The position numbers and the translations under genes were made by a program. 64,000 nt of DNA from NCBI GenBank assembly GCA_029204225.1, contig CM055109.1, forward strand, positions 1,778,340 through 1,842,339, written 5' to 3'. The notes beneath the pieces were generated by a model. That model was not told where the DNA came from. It made no database searches and saw only the letters and a list, made by a program, of their open reading frames with translations. Each line of letters begins with the position of its first letter. Position 1 is the first letter of the stretch. Below are positions 43,871 to 55,013 of this stretch, piece after piece. Origin of the DNA: Diphasiastrum complanatum. Lineage: Eukaryota > Streptophyta > Lycopodiopsida > Lycopodiales > Lycopodiaceae.

Positions 43871-44560
43871 TTCGTCATTCGAGTTGTGGAGCAGTGGCAC
43901 CTTCAGGTTTCTTACTCACGTCGCCTATAATCAGTCGTCTCACCAGGGTGATATTATTGTAAAGTTTTAGAAATAAGAAGTCAACGACAGAGTGTGATGT
44001 TGCAACAGACACACACAAATGATGGTCAACAACTAGATAGGATAACATTGGAACTTCTCTGGAATTTTTTGGTTCATAGATTCGAACCAATACTCGCACA
44101 GGCTTCTAAGGTCTCAGAATATAGTTGACTTAGACAAGGGTGTAGTGTGTGAGTTTTGAACCTCAATATTTTAATAAAAATTCAAGATCCTTGTGGTTCA
44201 GTCAAAAAACTTTTTTTGAAATTTTTCTGATTTCAACCCTCAAACAAATGTCTTTCACTATGGGCAAGTTCCTTAGGCTGTGTGCGAGTTTTGGAAAACA
44301 ATGCAAATAGTTGTGCGAGTTCTTAATGTCACACAGAATCAGATTTTTCTATCAAAAGAAACTCGCACACGGTATGTAATTTTTGGAGAAACGTGGGAGG
44401 ATCAGTCCGTTCAATTCTCTCGGTGCATGCACTATTGGTAACAATAGGCGAACACAATAATGAAATGAAATTTAGAGCTAGATGCATGCTGGTAACAGAA
44501 GCAAGAGTTGACTATTAAACAAAGTTATCAAAAAGTCAGATAGAAAGAGCAAAAAGCATT
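43871..44560 (-). other. Probable Gag leader; no gene recognised
   Basis: The minus frame 44099-43875 is open and ends at the TGA before the Gag core; its last residues (A-T-A-P-Q-L-E) recur in spirit before the 52.8-kb relative. Beyond 44100 no coding, PBS or LTR signal is clear. Confidence 0.35.
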
Positions 44561-44569
44561 GCAAATACC

Positions 44570-45136
44570 GACAGAACCTGAACGCAGATTTAGATAGCAC
44601 TTTATTCAGATTAATAGTAGCGAAATACAAGTCACTGATGCAGGTGAGCACAAGACAATGGCGGGCAAAACCGCATGCTCACAAAGCTAACTACAATCTG
44701 TAATAGCTATGAGCTTATTACTGACGATCCGTCTGAAGAAGAGAATCAATGCATAAAAGCATCTACTACGTCTATCTCATCGGATTGGATAATTCGTGTT
44801 CTTGATCAGCGATTTGTGATCTATTTGCTATTTACATTTATGTAGAGTGTACAAGAGGAGTAGAGCCATTGCGCCATTAGAGAGAAGATCGTGGCTGCTG
44901 TCGTTGTCAAGTTGGTTGCGCAGTACAGAGGATGAGCATGAGGTGGCCGATAATTTGGGCTTCTCTGATATGTCGGTCAGGTTGGGTCTACCTGATAATT
45001 CATCCAACTCCGATATGTCAGCCGTCTTCTCTTGCTCGTCTTCAGTAGTTGAGCTATGTGACAATGCAAGTAAATATGCAGCAATGAATAGAACTAGATT
45101 AATATAGGATTTAGGAGAGTAGAGGAGATAAATCCA
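44570..45136 (-). mobile_element. Copia 3' LTR (minus), left edge uncertain
   Basis: The outer edge is aatCCA at 45136, followed by the minus-strand polypurine tract cccccccttaa (45140-45150) and then the RNase H stop. The two complementary open frames inside (44828-45107) overlap on opposite strands and look like chance. The left edge near 44570 is a guess. Confidence 0.5.
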
Positions 45137-45146
45137 ATACCCCCCC

Positions 45147-46012
45147 TTAATCTAAATCCATGAATGATTTGATCTTCAGACTAAGCAGTGCACAAAATTT
45201 GTTTTGTGTGTCAATGCTCAATGCCTTGGTAAACACATCTGCAACCATGTCATATGTTCGATAGTATGTTAAGCTCACCTCATTGTCGAGAATCTTGCCC
45301 CTAACATAGTGATATCGAATCTCAATGTGCTTACTCCTAGAGTGAAATCTAGGATTGTCCAATAAGGCAATTGCACTCTGATTATCATAGAATATGATTG
45401 TCGGGGTGTACTAGCTCAAACTAATGTCTGTCAATAATTTTTCAACCAAAATGTCTCTTTAATGGATTGAGAAGCAACAATATACTCTACTTCTATAGAT
45501 GAAAGAGCGATAGAGGTCTGCTTACGATTGTTCCATGATATAGGACCGTCGTTGAAGAAGAATGTAAATCTAGTTGTGGATTTATGATTATCTACATCTC
45601 CTCCCCAGCTTGCATCAGAAAATCCACTGAGCCAATGAAGATTGTTGTTGGTGACTTCTCTGTAGCAGATGCACTAGTCCATTGTAGCTCGTATGTATCT
45701 CATGACTCTTCCAATGGGTAATGCCAGAATTGGCCATGAATTGGTCAAGTGAGCTAACTGCAAACGCGATGTCAAGTCTTGTGCAGACCATTGCATACAT
45801 GAGAGATCTAAGTATCGATCGATAAGGATACTCTCTCATCTGCTCCTCTTCCTACTTGGTCTGAGGACATTGGTCCTTCGACAATTGTAGACCTGGATCC
45901 ATTAGTGAGTGAGCTAACTTGTAATTAATCAGATTGCATCTGATGAGGACATTGTGAAGATACCTTTGATGAGTAATAAACATCAGTCGTCTCGCTTTGT
46001 CTCTAGTTTTTT
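45147..46012 (-). pseudogene. pol: Copia RNase H and late RT
   Basis: The minus frame 45362-45147 reads N-P-R-F-H-S-R-S-K-H-I-E-I-R-Y-H and A-D-V-F-T-K-A-L-S, the end of copia RNase H. The frame 45839-45615 is late RT (S-L-M-Y-A-M-V-C-T-R-L-D-I-A-F-A-V). The part 45840-46012 carries earlier RT (L-M-D-P-G-L-Q-L and the R-C-N-L-I-N-Y region). The copy breaks at about 46013, where a plus-strand gypsy end begins; its earlier genes resume near 46890. Confidence 0.85.
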
Positions 46013-46013
46013 G

Positions 46014-46113
46014 GCATGAAAGACCTCTTGTAGATGCTGCTTGGGAGACCGCTCATGATTTGGATGCACAATACCCTAGTTTGGTCATCACGGACTTTTT
46101 TAGTGAGAAGGGA
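46014..46113 (+). pseudogene. pol: Gypsy chromodomain end and PPT
   Basis: The reading A-A-W-E-T-A-H-D-L-D-A-Q-Y-P and I-T-D-F-F resembles the last helix of chromovirus chromodomains (D-A-T-W-E...F-P). The purine run agtgagaaggga (46102-46113) then meets an LTR. Everything upstream in this gypsy copy is missing. Confidence 0.55.
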
Positions 46114-46700
46114 TGTTAGAGTCTTTACTCCTTGTCCCGGTTATTTACAGTTTTTAGAGACACATGTACGCTTTGTAATTATTGTGATTACTGAAATGGC
46201 CAAGTACCGGCCTGTGGTGACCTTTGTAAGTAAATTGTAAATAAACTATGATTAGTTGGCATTGGACCTCAAAGAGTCGTGCTTAGCTTTGGCATGGGAT
46301 ACTGGGTCATTTATTAGGAGTGGCTAGATTGACTTCCTAAAAAGTAGGAGTTGACTAGTCAACGAGACACATGGCATATGCTCACTAGGACACTTGGTCT
46401 AGTGAATGAGTGACACATGTTAGGATTGACCGGTCAAACATGACACATGTCAAATGCTCACTAGGACACTTGGTCCAGTGTATAATTGACACATGTCAGC
46501 CTACTCACTTGCTTATGTGTCAAGGTACTGCCAAGTGGCAAGTGTCGATTGTGCATGGAATTGGCCATGTGTCGATGTTAGAAAAGGTCAAGTTTAAGGG
46601 GTGCTTGAGGATTGTGCGTAAGTGAGCCTAGAGAGAGACATTCTTCATCATAATCTATGCACCAAAGGCTGGGAGGAGACAAGGCAACTAGCTCCACCAT
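46114..46700 (+). mobile_element. Gypsy 3' LTR with ~72-bp tandem repeat
   Basis: It starts TGTTAGAGTC after the PPT. At 46367-46505 the block gctcactaggacacttggtc with flanking gacacatg words occurs twice, about 72 bp apart. The right edge is uncertain. Confidence 0.5.
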
Positions 46701-46889
46701 GTTTCATGTGCTTTGATGTTTGTACATGTAGGAAAATCAACAGGGATCGACATTGTTGATTGTAGCGTAAGCAAGGTTTTAAGTGAAGTTTCAGATGTGG
46801 AGTCTGACACCTTGCCTTTTTTCGAGTGCAAAAACTCTCCTACTCTTATCAAGAATTTGATAGGAATCTGTCTGAAACTCTACCCTATG

Positions 46890-47140
46890 TCCTAAATTTG
46901 TCATTCAACTGACTGATAGTAGATTTGTTGTTATATTCGGGACATACAATACATTTGGTACAAGCTTCAACATTCCATTCTGAAAATTCATCCTAACAGT
47001 ACCTTCACCTTCAATTATGTGAGAGCTATTGTCTCCGAGGTAAACAAATTTCTTGGTGCTGTAGGTTGAATAGTCGATAAGCCATTCTTGGTGGCTTGTC
47101 ATGTGTTGTGTTGCTCCAGAATCAAGGACCCATTCCTCTG
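46890..47140 (-). pseudogene. Copia protease-integrase linker
   Basis: The minus frame 47102-46905 reads W-L-I-D-Y-S-T-Y-S-T (protease site W-x-I-D-S-G-A-x changed to D-Y-S-T), L-G-D-N-S-S-H-I-I-E-G-E-G-T and L-Y-V-P-N-I-T-T-N-L-L-S-V-S, standard copia order. It probably belongs with 45147-46012, split by the gypsy end between them. Confidence 0.8.
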
Positions 47141-47258
47141 ACTATTCGACATGACAATGGCTCACCATGAAGACTTCCTGTTCAACATCATCTTCGATCT
47201 TCTGCTTGGTGTCGGTTGCATGAGCTTGTTGATCCAGCTGCTTCTTCTTCTTGTCATT

Positions 47259-48212
47259 GTTGAAACATCAAAGTCTTCGACTTTCACATCATCGACTTCA
47301 TTGACATCGAAGTCTCTGACTTCGATATCTGATCAAAGGGAAGCTACAAAGTCCTTGACTTCGTAGTCATTGACTTTCTCGACATCGAAGTCTTTGACGT
47401 CTACTCGAAGCTACGAAGTCCTCGACTTTCATGTCATCGACTTCGTCGACATCGAAGTTTTCCAAATGCGAATGTCATCAATTTGGCAACTCACCAGTAC
47501 ATTTGTCAAAGCTGGACAAAATCTCCAACTGAATCAAATATTGTCCGAGTGCGACTACCAATAGCATGTAGTGCCTTAATCCTATTTGTAAATTACTCTA
47601 GTAATCCTTTTTCTAATCGGTTTATAGCCATGTGTATATATATAGCTACTTATCAGTTGTTGTGGTTAAGCTCCATGAACAACCAGAGGCTCCATCTGCT
47701 ATCTGCATGAACATTGTATTAGCTCACTTGTCAACCAGTTCGGTCAAGTCGAGCTTCAGAACCCAATTGCTTTGATCTTCCTCTCTGTTATCATAGAGTA
47801 TTGTTTCAGGAGGATCATGATGACTATGCATGCATTCCAGATTGTATATTTCTTCATGACTGAATAACTTATGTTCCAATTATCTAAGTCATGCATGTTG
47901 TCTTGAATACTTTCTTTAGTTCATGTTCTGGTTATTCGTTGTTAGTAGATTAAATCGTTCTTGTATGATTGATAGCTCTTGTTGATTTATCGCTCTAATG
48001 TACTTCACCTAAAATGCTTCCGTAAAGCTAAATTCTCTAATCAAGATATGTGCATGGCTAGGGAATCGACTATGTTGATCTAGCAATTTTGAAGCTATGA
48101 TCAATCCAGTAGGAAAGACTTCGAGACTTCAAAGTTGGTTTGATTACTAAGTGTTGCTGCTGCATTTGCTGCTACAAGCATTGTCGGTTGATCCACTTGT
48201 TGAATCTTAATA
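47259..48212 (+). mobile_element. Probable copia 5' LTR with TATA box and TCGAC-rich array
   Basis: A possible LTR start TGTTGAAACA lies at about 47259, and a PBS at 48214-48225 marks the right edge. TATATATATA at about 47635-47645 (gtgtatatatatagc) would be the promoter, about 570 bp before the PBS. The zone 47265-47465 is an irregular array of tcgacttc, gacatcgaagtc and gaagtc words with local palindromes (tcgacttcgtcgacatcga). The left edge is inferred only from the TG and the change of sequence. Confidence 0.5.
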
Positions 48213-48213
48213 T

Positions 48214-48225
48214 GGTATCAGAGCT
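48214..48225 (+). other. Copia primer binding site, initiator tRNA-Met
   Basis: TGGTATCAGAGC is the exact plant copia PBS, complementary to the initiator tRNA-Met 3' end, 147 bases before the gag ATG at 48361. Confidence 0.9.
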
Positions 48226-48360
48226 TTTACTGTAATCTCTCTACACATTCAGGATTGACATTATCAGAACAATCATTCTAATATAGTATAGACATTTGCT
48301 ATAATTATTTCCAATCATATTGATCTACTATCTGCATTACACTCATTCTAAAATTCCAAA

Positions 48361-49075
48361 TGGATTCGCAATCATAGTCTGCTCTAATGGTAGACAAACT
48401 TGATGCTTTGAACTACCACTTGTGGAAATTCAAAATGAGGGTTGTACTGATGGCCAAAGAGCTTTGGAAAATAGTTGTTGAAACAAAACTACTTCCCAAT
48501 GTCGATGAGCAAGCCATTTCCAAATGGAAGGCTTTGCCTTGATCACCCTTAACATCTCCGACACACAGCTTGGCCATATCAGAGAAGCGCAATCTTCGAA
48601 AGAGGTTTGGAATATATTGAGTACATTATATGAAGTGAGAGATGTCAGTTCGAAGCTGCATCTGAGGAGAAATTTCTTCTCTCTCAGAATGTCAAAGAGT
48701 GATTCTATTCAGAATCACATTAATCAATTTAAGACTCTATTAGAGCAGATGGCTGTAATAGGTTTAGTAGTCGAAGACTCTTTTATGACCTTATTGTCCA
48801 ACTTGTCATCTTCTTTATAAAAACTAGGTGATGATGATTACCACACACTCAGATATAACATTGTCTAGAGTTTTAATCATGTTGCAACAAGAGAAATCAA
48901 GAAGGAATGGAGCATCCTCATCCTCCATCAATGACTCACAAACATTGTTTTTCAAGAAGAAAACAAGGAATCAGCAAATTGTCTGACAAATCGACAACAA
49001 TCATAAGCAGTCACAGAAGGCCTAGAATACAGGCTCAAAACCATTTGTCAAGAAAAGTCGATGTTGGGCATGTCG
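48361..49075 (+). pseudogene. gag: Copia Gag (UBN2)
   Basis: The ATG at 48361 begins D-S-Q-S and a TAG follows, then K-L-D-A-L-N-Y-H-L-W-K-F-K-M-R-V, the classic Gag start. The frame 48524-48820 continues with I-T-L-N-I-S-D-T-Q-L, V-W-N-I-L-S-T-L-Y-E and F-K-T-L-L-E-Q-M. A frameshift near 48525 and stops from 48820 on split it. Near 49050-49075 a knuckle-like R-C-W-A-C-R-W is cut by the breakpoint. It is related to CoA Gag but distinct. Confidence 0.85.
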
Positions 49076-49891
49076 ATGGGAGATGATAGAAATCCAATAG
49101 TTAGTTACTCATGAGGAATAGAATTTTTTAGTAGCTGTGTTACAAGATTCTCAGTGAGATATGTAAGTAGCATATTGGATTTTGGTGAAATCTACCAACA
49201 TATGCTTATGTACTGGGTCATAGTGAGATTATTCTCATATGTGCACAACTAATCTTGTATGGATCTACTATGTATTCCTGGTTACTAGGGTTATTTGGTG
49301 CACTTAACCTAGTCAATGAATATAGACATATGATCAAGTATTGTGATGGAAAATTACTTGCAGAGTTAATAGATCTTGTTGTGGAAGATTTATTTGTTAA
49401 TTTAAAATTGATTTGGATAAAAATATAAATGTGGTGTTGTACTGGTACAATTAAGCTCTACACCTAGACATTTAAGATTTCTGAATCATTGGCAATTAAC
49501 TTAAGTAGTTGGTTTACTCCAATGGAAGTTAATTGATAAAATGGAGAGTGTGAAGAGGATTCACTAGACACTATTTATTCTATGTTTTATTGCTTGTAAG
49601 ACACATCATTTGTGAGTAATTTGGATTCATTAGTAAAACATTGTATGCATAGGATATGCAAAATTCTTGGGTGAGTATATAGACTCAATTCAATAGTGAT
49701 TGTATCCCAGAGAGCTCAATTGGATACCAAATCATAATGGTTCCAAGAATGGTACCTGAATTTTTAGAATTCAGCAAAATTTAGGTTGGAGATATACTCC
49801 AATATTACTTAATGATTAAATATGGTTTTGGATTCTAGAGAATTATGATTGACGAATTATAAGAATCTAACTATTTGTGATTGATGGATCA
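49076..49891. other. No gene recognised
   Basis: AT-rich with many stops on all frames. Probably decayed retroelement DNA, but no motif can be supported. Confidence 0.4.
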
Positions 49892-50056
49892 TGTGGTAGC
49901 CTAGTCGTTATAGATTTCCACAAAATCAGTGAATTAAGTAGTATAAAAGGTTTGATCGCTCCCCAAGGGAGAGAATAATCTCTTCTTTTGTATGATAAGT
50001 GTATGTAAGAAGATGAATAAAACGTGATATGTAATATTCACAATGAATACTACAGC
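49892..50056 (-). mobile_element. GyA LTR fragment
   Basis: It aligns with 2443-2607 from the same TG start. There is no PBS next to it, so this is a 3' LTR or solo LTR edge, cut at 50056 where CoA copy c begins. The strand is given as for the full GyA copy at the window start. Confidence 0.8.
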
Positions 50057-50519
50057 GAAACTGGTTATCCAAAGATATTGAGTGAATTGGCATCCGGTAA
50101 CACCAACGATGAAACGATTTGGTCAAGGTCTGTGATTTAAAATGATACTTTATCTTCCAAGCTCTTAGGATAATAGTAAGCAATCAAATCAAACAACAAC
50201 TAGAAAATTCTGGCTAAGGCAACTATTGTAGAACTCAACCCTACACAAACACTTCCTACAACAATCTATTGTGACAATCAAAGCACAATAGCATTATCTC
50301 TCAATTTGAGATTTTATTCTCGAAGCAAACATATTGAAATTAGGTATCATTACTTTAGAGAGAAAGTGCATAGCAATGAAGTAGAATCAGTTTTCTGCAG
50401 AACAAACTACATGGCAGCAGATTACTTTACAAAGGCTCTATCAAAGGAGCAATATCTCAGATTTAACGATATGTTAAATATGAAGATCAAAGTTTTTCAG
50501 GATCCACATTAAGGGGGAG
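50057..50519 (+). pseudogene. pol: CoA copy c: RNase H and PPT
   Basis: From about 50200 the reading L-P-T-T-I-Y-C-D-N-Q-S-T-I-A-L-S, then the frame 50306-50512 with S-K-H-I-E-I-R-Y-H-Y and A-A-D-Y-F-T-K-A-L, matches copy b closely. The polypurine tract aagggggag (50511-50519) joins the LTR. Everything upstream of RNase H is missing. Confidence 0.9.
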
Positions 50520-51196
50520 TGTTAGATTTCTTATGCTCAGTCTTAACAAAATCGTTCAAGTAATGAGCATCTTGAAAAACAACCGAAGGCCAACAACATA
50601 CTTTGGACCTTTGCATTCTTAAAAACCCTTCATTTTTCTTTTAAAACATTTTTTTAGCATTGTCGACTTTGTTGCATTGTCGAAAAAAAGCGACACTTCA
50701 AGTTTTTTCACCTTTTTCACACCTTAGGGATTTTGTGCCTTAATCATTTTTAGGCACTATCGCCTTTTTTGCATTTGTCACCTTTTTCGCACCTTAGGGA
50801 TTTTATGTCTTCATCGTTCTCAGGCACTGTCACCTTTTTCACACTGTCGAAAAAAAGCACCACTTTGGGTTTTTCGCCTTTTTGCCTTAGGGATTTTTGT
50901 GCTTTAATCGTTTTTAGGCATTGTCATCTTTTTCGCACTTTTTGCACTTTCGGGAAAAAATGCGACACTGTGACCAAACTTTATGTTAAAGGCACTGTCG
51001 GGTTTTCTCCAACAGTGGCAGACCGACGTCGCCAACTTATCATAAACCCTAAAAACAGCTAGATCGCTAAATTATCCCAAAGGCGGTTTTCCACTTTGTA
51101 CATATACAAAGATTTTTGTAAATAGCATTCAATGTTTGTCAGATAGTTTTGAAGACACTTGTAAATATATACTACTAGTGTTAATCAAGTTTAACA
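50520..51196 (+). mobile_element. CoA copy c: complete LTR (677 bp) followed by PBS-like sequence
   Basis: TGTTAGATTTC after the PPT, ending ...TTTAACA at 51196. The interior is an array of cgcctttttcgcac, gtcgaaaaaaagc and cttaatcgtttttaggcac words, the reverse of the arrays in copies a and b. Just outside, ttataatcagagttc (51197-51211) resembles the tRNA-Met PBS, as if internal sequence followed this LTR too. Confidence 0.8.
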
Positions 51197-51440
51197 TTAT
51201 AATCAGAGTTCTTTTGTAGCCATCGTTACCATGCTCAGCAAGCTGAAGTTATTACTTCAAGCCATTATACTCACTGATGATAATAATCAGAGTGCAATTT
51301 TTGTCTCACTATTGTTTTGTTCATTTGCACAATTTTGAATGAATCATTCATCTTGAGTATTTATGCTACTAATTGTTGCGTTTTCGTTCCTACACGCCTA
51401 CTCTCAATCTTCCGTTGCCTGTCCCTCGGTTTTACGACAA

Positions 51441-51950
51441 AGGCATGAGACCCTATTGGGGTCAGAATATGGAGATTATGGGGTGCTCGAAATCTATATG
51501 TGCTTTTTCTTATCATTGTCTTGCATTCACGATGAAGGTTATGTACTATGACCTAGAGTAGGAGAAAGAAAATAAATGTTGGAGTAAGTATTTTCAACCT
51601 TCTGTGGAGGAAGTTGATAGTTTGAAGGAGCTATTGTCTCAAATTTATGTGGCTTCTTTCCATTTTTCTCTAAGCAACGATTCTGTACAACTTAATAATG
51701 GCTATACCATATAATACATAAGGCAAGGAGCACTTTCTATGAATACCAACAACAACTTCAATGCTTTGAAGCAAGCCCTTATTGATGGCATGGATGTATT
51801 TTGAATGGTGTTGAAGGTCCAAATTGGCTTGAGACTTGGGTTAGCAAAATGCCCAATGTGCTCATATTACCCCCAAGTGTAGAATACAACAACGATGCAT
51901 TGGCAAAACATGTGCTAAAATTGTGTCAATTCTTTGGTCTTATTTTGTAG
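51441..51950 (+). repeat. Repeat R, copy 2 with coding-like extension
   Basis: 51441-51757 repeats 32131-32455. Here the coding-like reading continues: N-A-L-K-Q-A-L-I-D-G-M-D-V, then after a one-base shift N-G-V-E-G-P-N-W-L-E-T-W-V-S-K-M-P-N and L-A-K-H-V-L-K-L-C-Q-F-F-G-L to about 51950. Residue composition looks like real protein, but no family was recognised. It could be an unknown retroelement ORF or a captured exon. Confidence 0.55.
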
Positions 51951-52356
51951 ATGGTGTGCTTCTTTCAAACACCCTCTTAGATGATGAGGAGGATTAAAAA
52001 AAGCCTCGATATAGACTTTTTTGAACAAGAATTCGTAACTTCACCAAGTAATTGTCCCCAATGCCCACGATTTATCAGTGAGGTTTGCAAATTTTGAGCC
52101 ATTGTTTTGAAGGTTGGCGAGTTCCTGTAAGTGATTTTTTTATATAAAAATGAGTAAAAATGGCTAATAGTGCAAAAATTGGTCTGATCAGAATTTGTAG
52201 ATATGATAGAGAAATTGTGGAGGTAATTTTGAGGTCGGCGAATTATCCACAAATTCTGTCAGTGAGAATCTAACACAAAAAACTAATTTTTTTGTTATTT
52301 TTAAAAAGTTTGTCATTGAGACAGAATTCGTGTAGGTAATAAATGAATCATTCATA
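51951..52356. other. No gene recognised
   Basis: AT-rich. It contains a minus-strand open frame (52252-51977) without recognisable similarity. Confidence 0.4.
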
Positions 52357-52845
52357 CTAAAAAAGAGGTTGGGTGAATTCTATCTGATGTGATTGTGAAA
52401 CAAAAGTTTTGGAAAAGAATGATTCTTGTGGTTGCATAGAAAAAGACCGATTGTATGCCTGATCTGAGGATATCTTGATGTTCTGAAACAAGAAAATACA
52501 CAAAAAAAAAATTGTTGAAATGGCAAGCATGCAGTAAACATAATTAAAGACAGTGATTTGGATGAATGGGCTCTGAGTCAGTTTGGATGGTTTGAAACGC
52601 TTGATGAGAGCGTCCTTTAGGGTAGCCCATGAAGTGAGATCAGGAGCTTCAATGTTGAGATACCACTCTTTGGCTGTTCCATAGAGTACCATTGGGAATA
52701 GTTGGAGCTTTTTAGTTTCAGAGGTATCTTCATAGAAATGGCATGCATTATCAAAGTCTTGGAGAAATCAGATTGGGTCAAATTCTCCATCATACTTTGG
52801 TGCATCTATACGTGGAATTCTGCGTTCTAGTCATGGAGGAGCCAG
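52357..52845 (-). pseudogene. gag: Gypsy Gag fragment with intron-like interruption
   Basis: The minus strand from 52845 reads I-P-R-I-D-A-P-K-Y-D-G-E-F-D-P-I, F-L-Q-D-F-D-N-A-C-H-F-Y, A-K-E-W-Y-L-N-I and L-I-K-R-F-K-P-S-K-L-T-Q-S, a relative of the Gag at 43269-43870. Similarity stops at about 52556. The next 69 bases (52551-52483) begin GT and end in a T-rich tract plus CAG on the minus strand, followed by an open frame (to 52357) unrelated to the other Gag. Confidence 0.75.
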
Positions 52846-52964
52846 ATTGGAAGATTCAGCACATCTCGAGACATGATGCAGTATGAGGAGTAGAGTAATA
52901 GTACAGATGATCAGGGTAGTACTGTACTTGGCCAAAAAGTCAAAAAAGACACTTTTCTTGTAGA

Positions 52965-53294
52965 ATGGAAGATTTTGGACAAAAACTGGACTTTTGTGCT
53001 GTAATAGAATTTGTGACAATACTAGAAATCATGGACAGTCAGATAAATCCTAAAATCATGTCTGAGGATAGTTGGTACACGCATCTTGTAAACAACACTT
53101 TGATCGATAACCCTCTTGCACCATTGGGGAATCAAGGAATGGGGAGATATTCGAATATGTCATTCCAGGAAGATTACAACCAGAAGAATAATTATTTCCT
53201 TGCTACAAAAGGAATGACCTTAGAGCAAGTTAATGAAGAGAACGAAGCCCGAGCTAAGGCTACTTTTCATAGCAAGCCAGCCAACAGAAAGTGA
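52965..53294 (+). CDS. Hypothetical 109-codon ORF antisense to a gypsy leader
   Basis: An open plus-strand frame with hydrophilic, coding-like composition in its second half (P-L-A-P-L-G-N-Q-G-M-G, T-L-E-Q-V-N-E-E-N-E-A-R). It lies between the minus-strand Gag and its PBS (53891-53905), thus antisense to the leader. No domain is recognised. Antisense ORFs are known in some Tat-type gypsy elements, though at a different place (between pol and the 3' LTR). It may be chance. Confidence 0.3.
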   Translation: MEDFGQKLDFCAVIEFVTILEIMDSQINPKIMSEDSWYTHLVNNTLIDNPLAPLGNQGMGRYSNMSFQEDYNQKNNYFLATKGMTLEQVNEENEARAKATFHSKPANRK

Positions 53295-53890
53295 CAGAGA
53301 AGAATGTAAATAAATTGATTGCGAGCCACTGCACAACTGAGGAAGGAGATATGTGGAGCCTCATGATCCCACATTATCCAAGTTATTGTTATATATTGTA
53401 AAAAAATTTAATTTTTATACATATAAATGTGCTATAGTGTCTAAATTCATTTAAAGGCCTATTTGCACTTTGTAAATTCACATTTAGGATAGAATTTGCG
53501 ACGTTCTATAGAGACGCAATTGTGGATCTCAACCGACATTTTGACGGTTGGTAAACGACATTGAGGCCGATGATCGTTCCTATAAGGTTGACACTTTGTG
53601 CCATTGTACTGGCGCATTTGCACGGATCTGAGTATCAATAGAAAGAGAAGAACAAGTTTCTATAACTTGAGCATATTTTTCCTCTGCCATCTTTTATAGC
53701 ATTACTTCTTATCAATTGAGCGAATACACTCTGTATGATTTGTAATTGTTTGTGATACTGTTCTATTTGCATCACACATATTTCTAATGTTTTACTGAAT
53801 TTTAGCCACTCTAACGTGGATTTTCAGGCGTCACCAACAAGCAACAATTCTGACTAATGTGTGCAGGGAATTAGCCGAAGTTGTTAAAAA
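53295..53890 (-). other. Gypsy leader between PBS and Gag
   Basis: AT-rich, without a clear ORF on the minus strand. Bounded by the PBS at 53891 and the antisense frame. Confidence 0.4.
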
Positions 53891-53905
53891 GCGGCAATGA
53901 CGCCA
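53891..53905 (-). other. Degenerate tRNA-Asp primer binding site
   Basis: The minus strand TGGCGTCATTGCCGC matches the tRNA-Asp PBS TGGCGCCGTTGCCGG at 12 of 15 bases and lies one base from the LTR edge TGTTAGAAGT (53907). Confidence 0.65.
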
Positions 53906-53906
53906 A

Positions 53907-54850
<944 letters not shown>

Positions 54851-55013
54851 CCATCTCTCTTGTGCTACATCTCCATTCTTGGAGTATCTGCACCATAATC
54901 TAAACTTGGCCATTCCTCTAACTCAGCCCTCTACTACCTAAAATCCAGCAACTAATTAATTATGAAACAAAGGTCTTTCCCCCCCAAACTCGGCCTTTCT
55001 CAGTTCAAGAACT

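Noticed and set aside
44828-45107. Two overlapping open frames on opposite strands
   Set aside because: They mirror each other inside a copia LTR, lack domains, and their composition follows the DNA.
46367-46505. Possible CRISPR-like spaced repeats (gctcactaggacacttggtc twice)
   Set aside because: Only two copies about 72 bp apart inside a gypsy LTR in plant DNA; a simple tandem duplication explains it.
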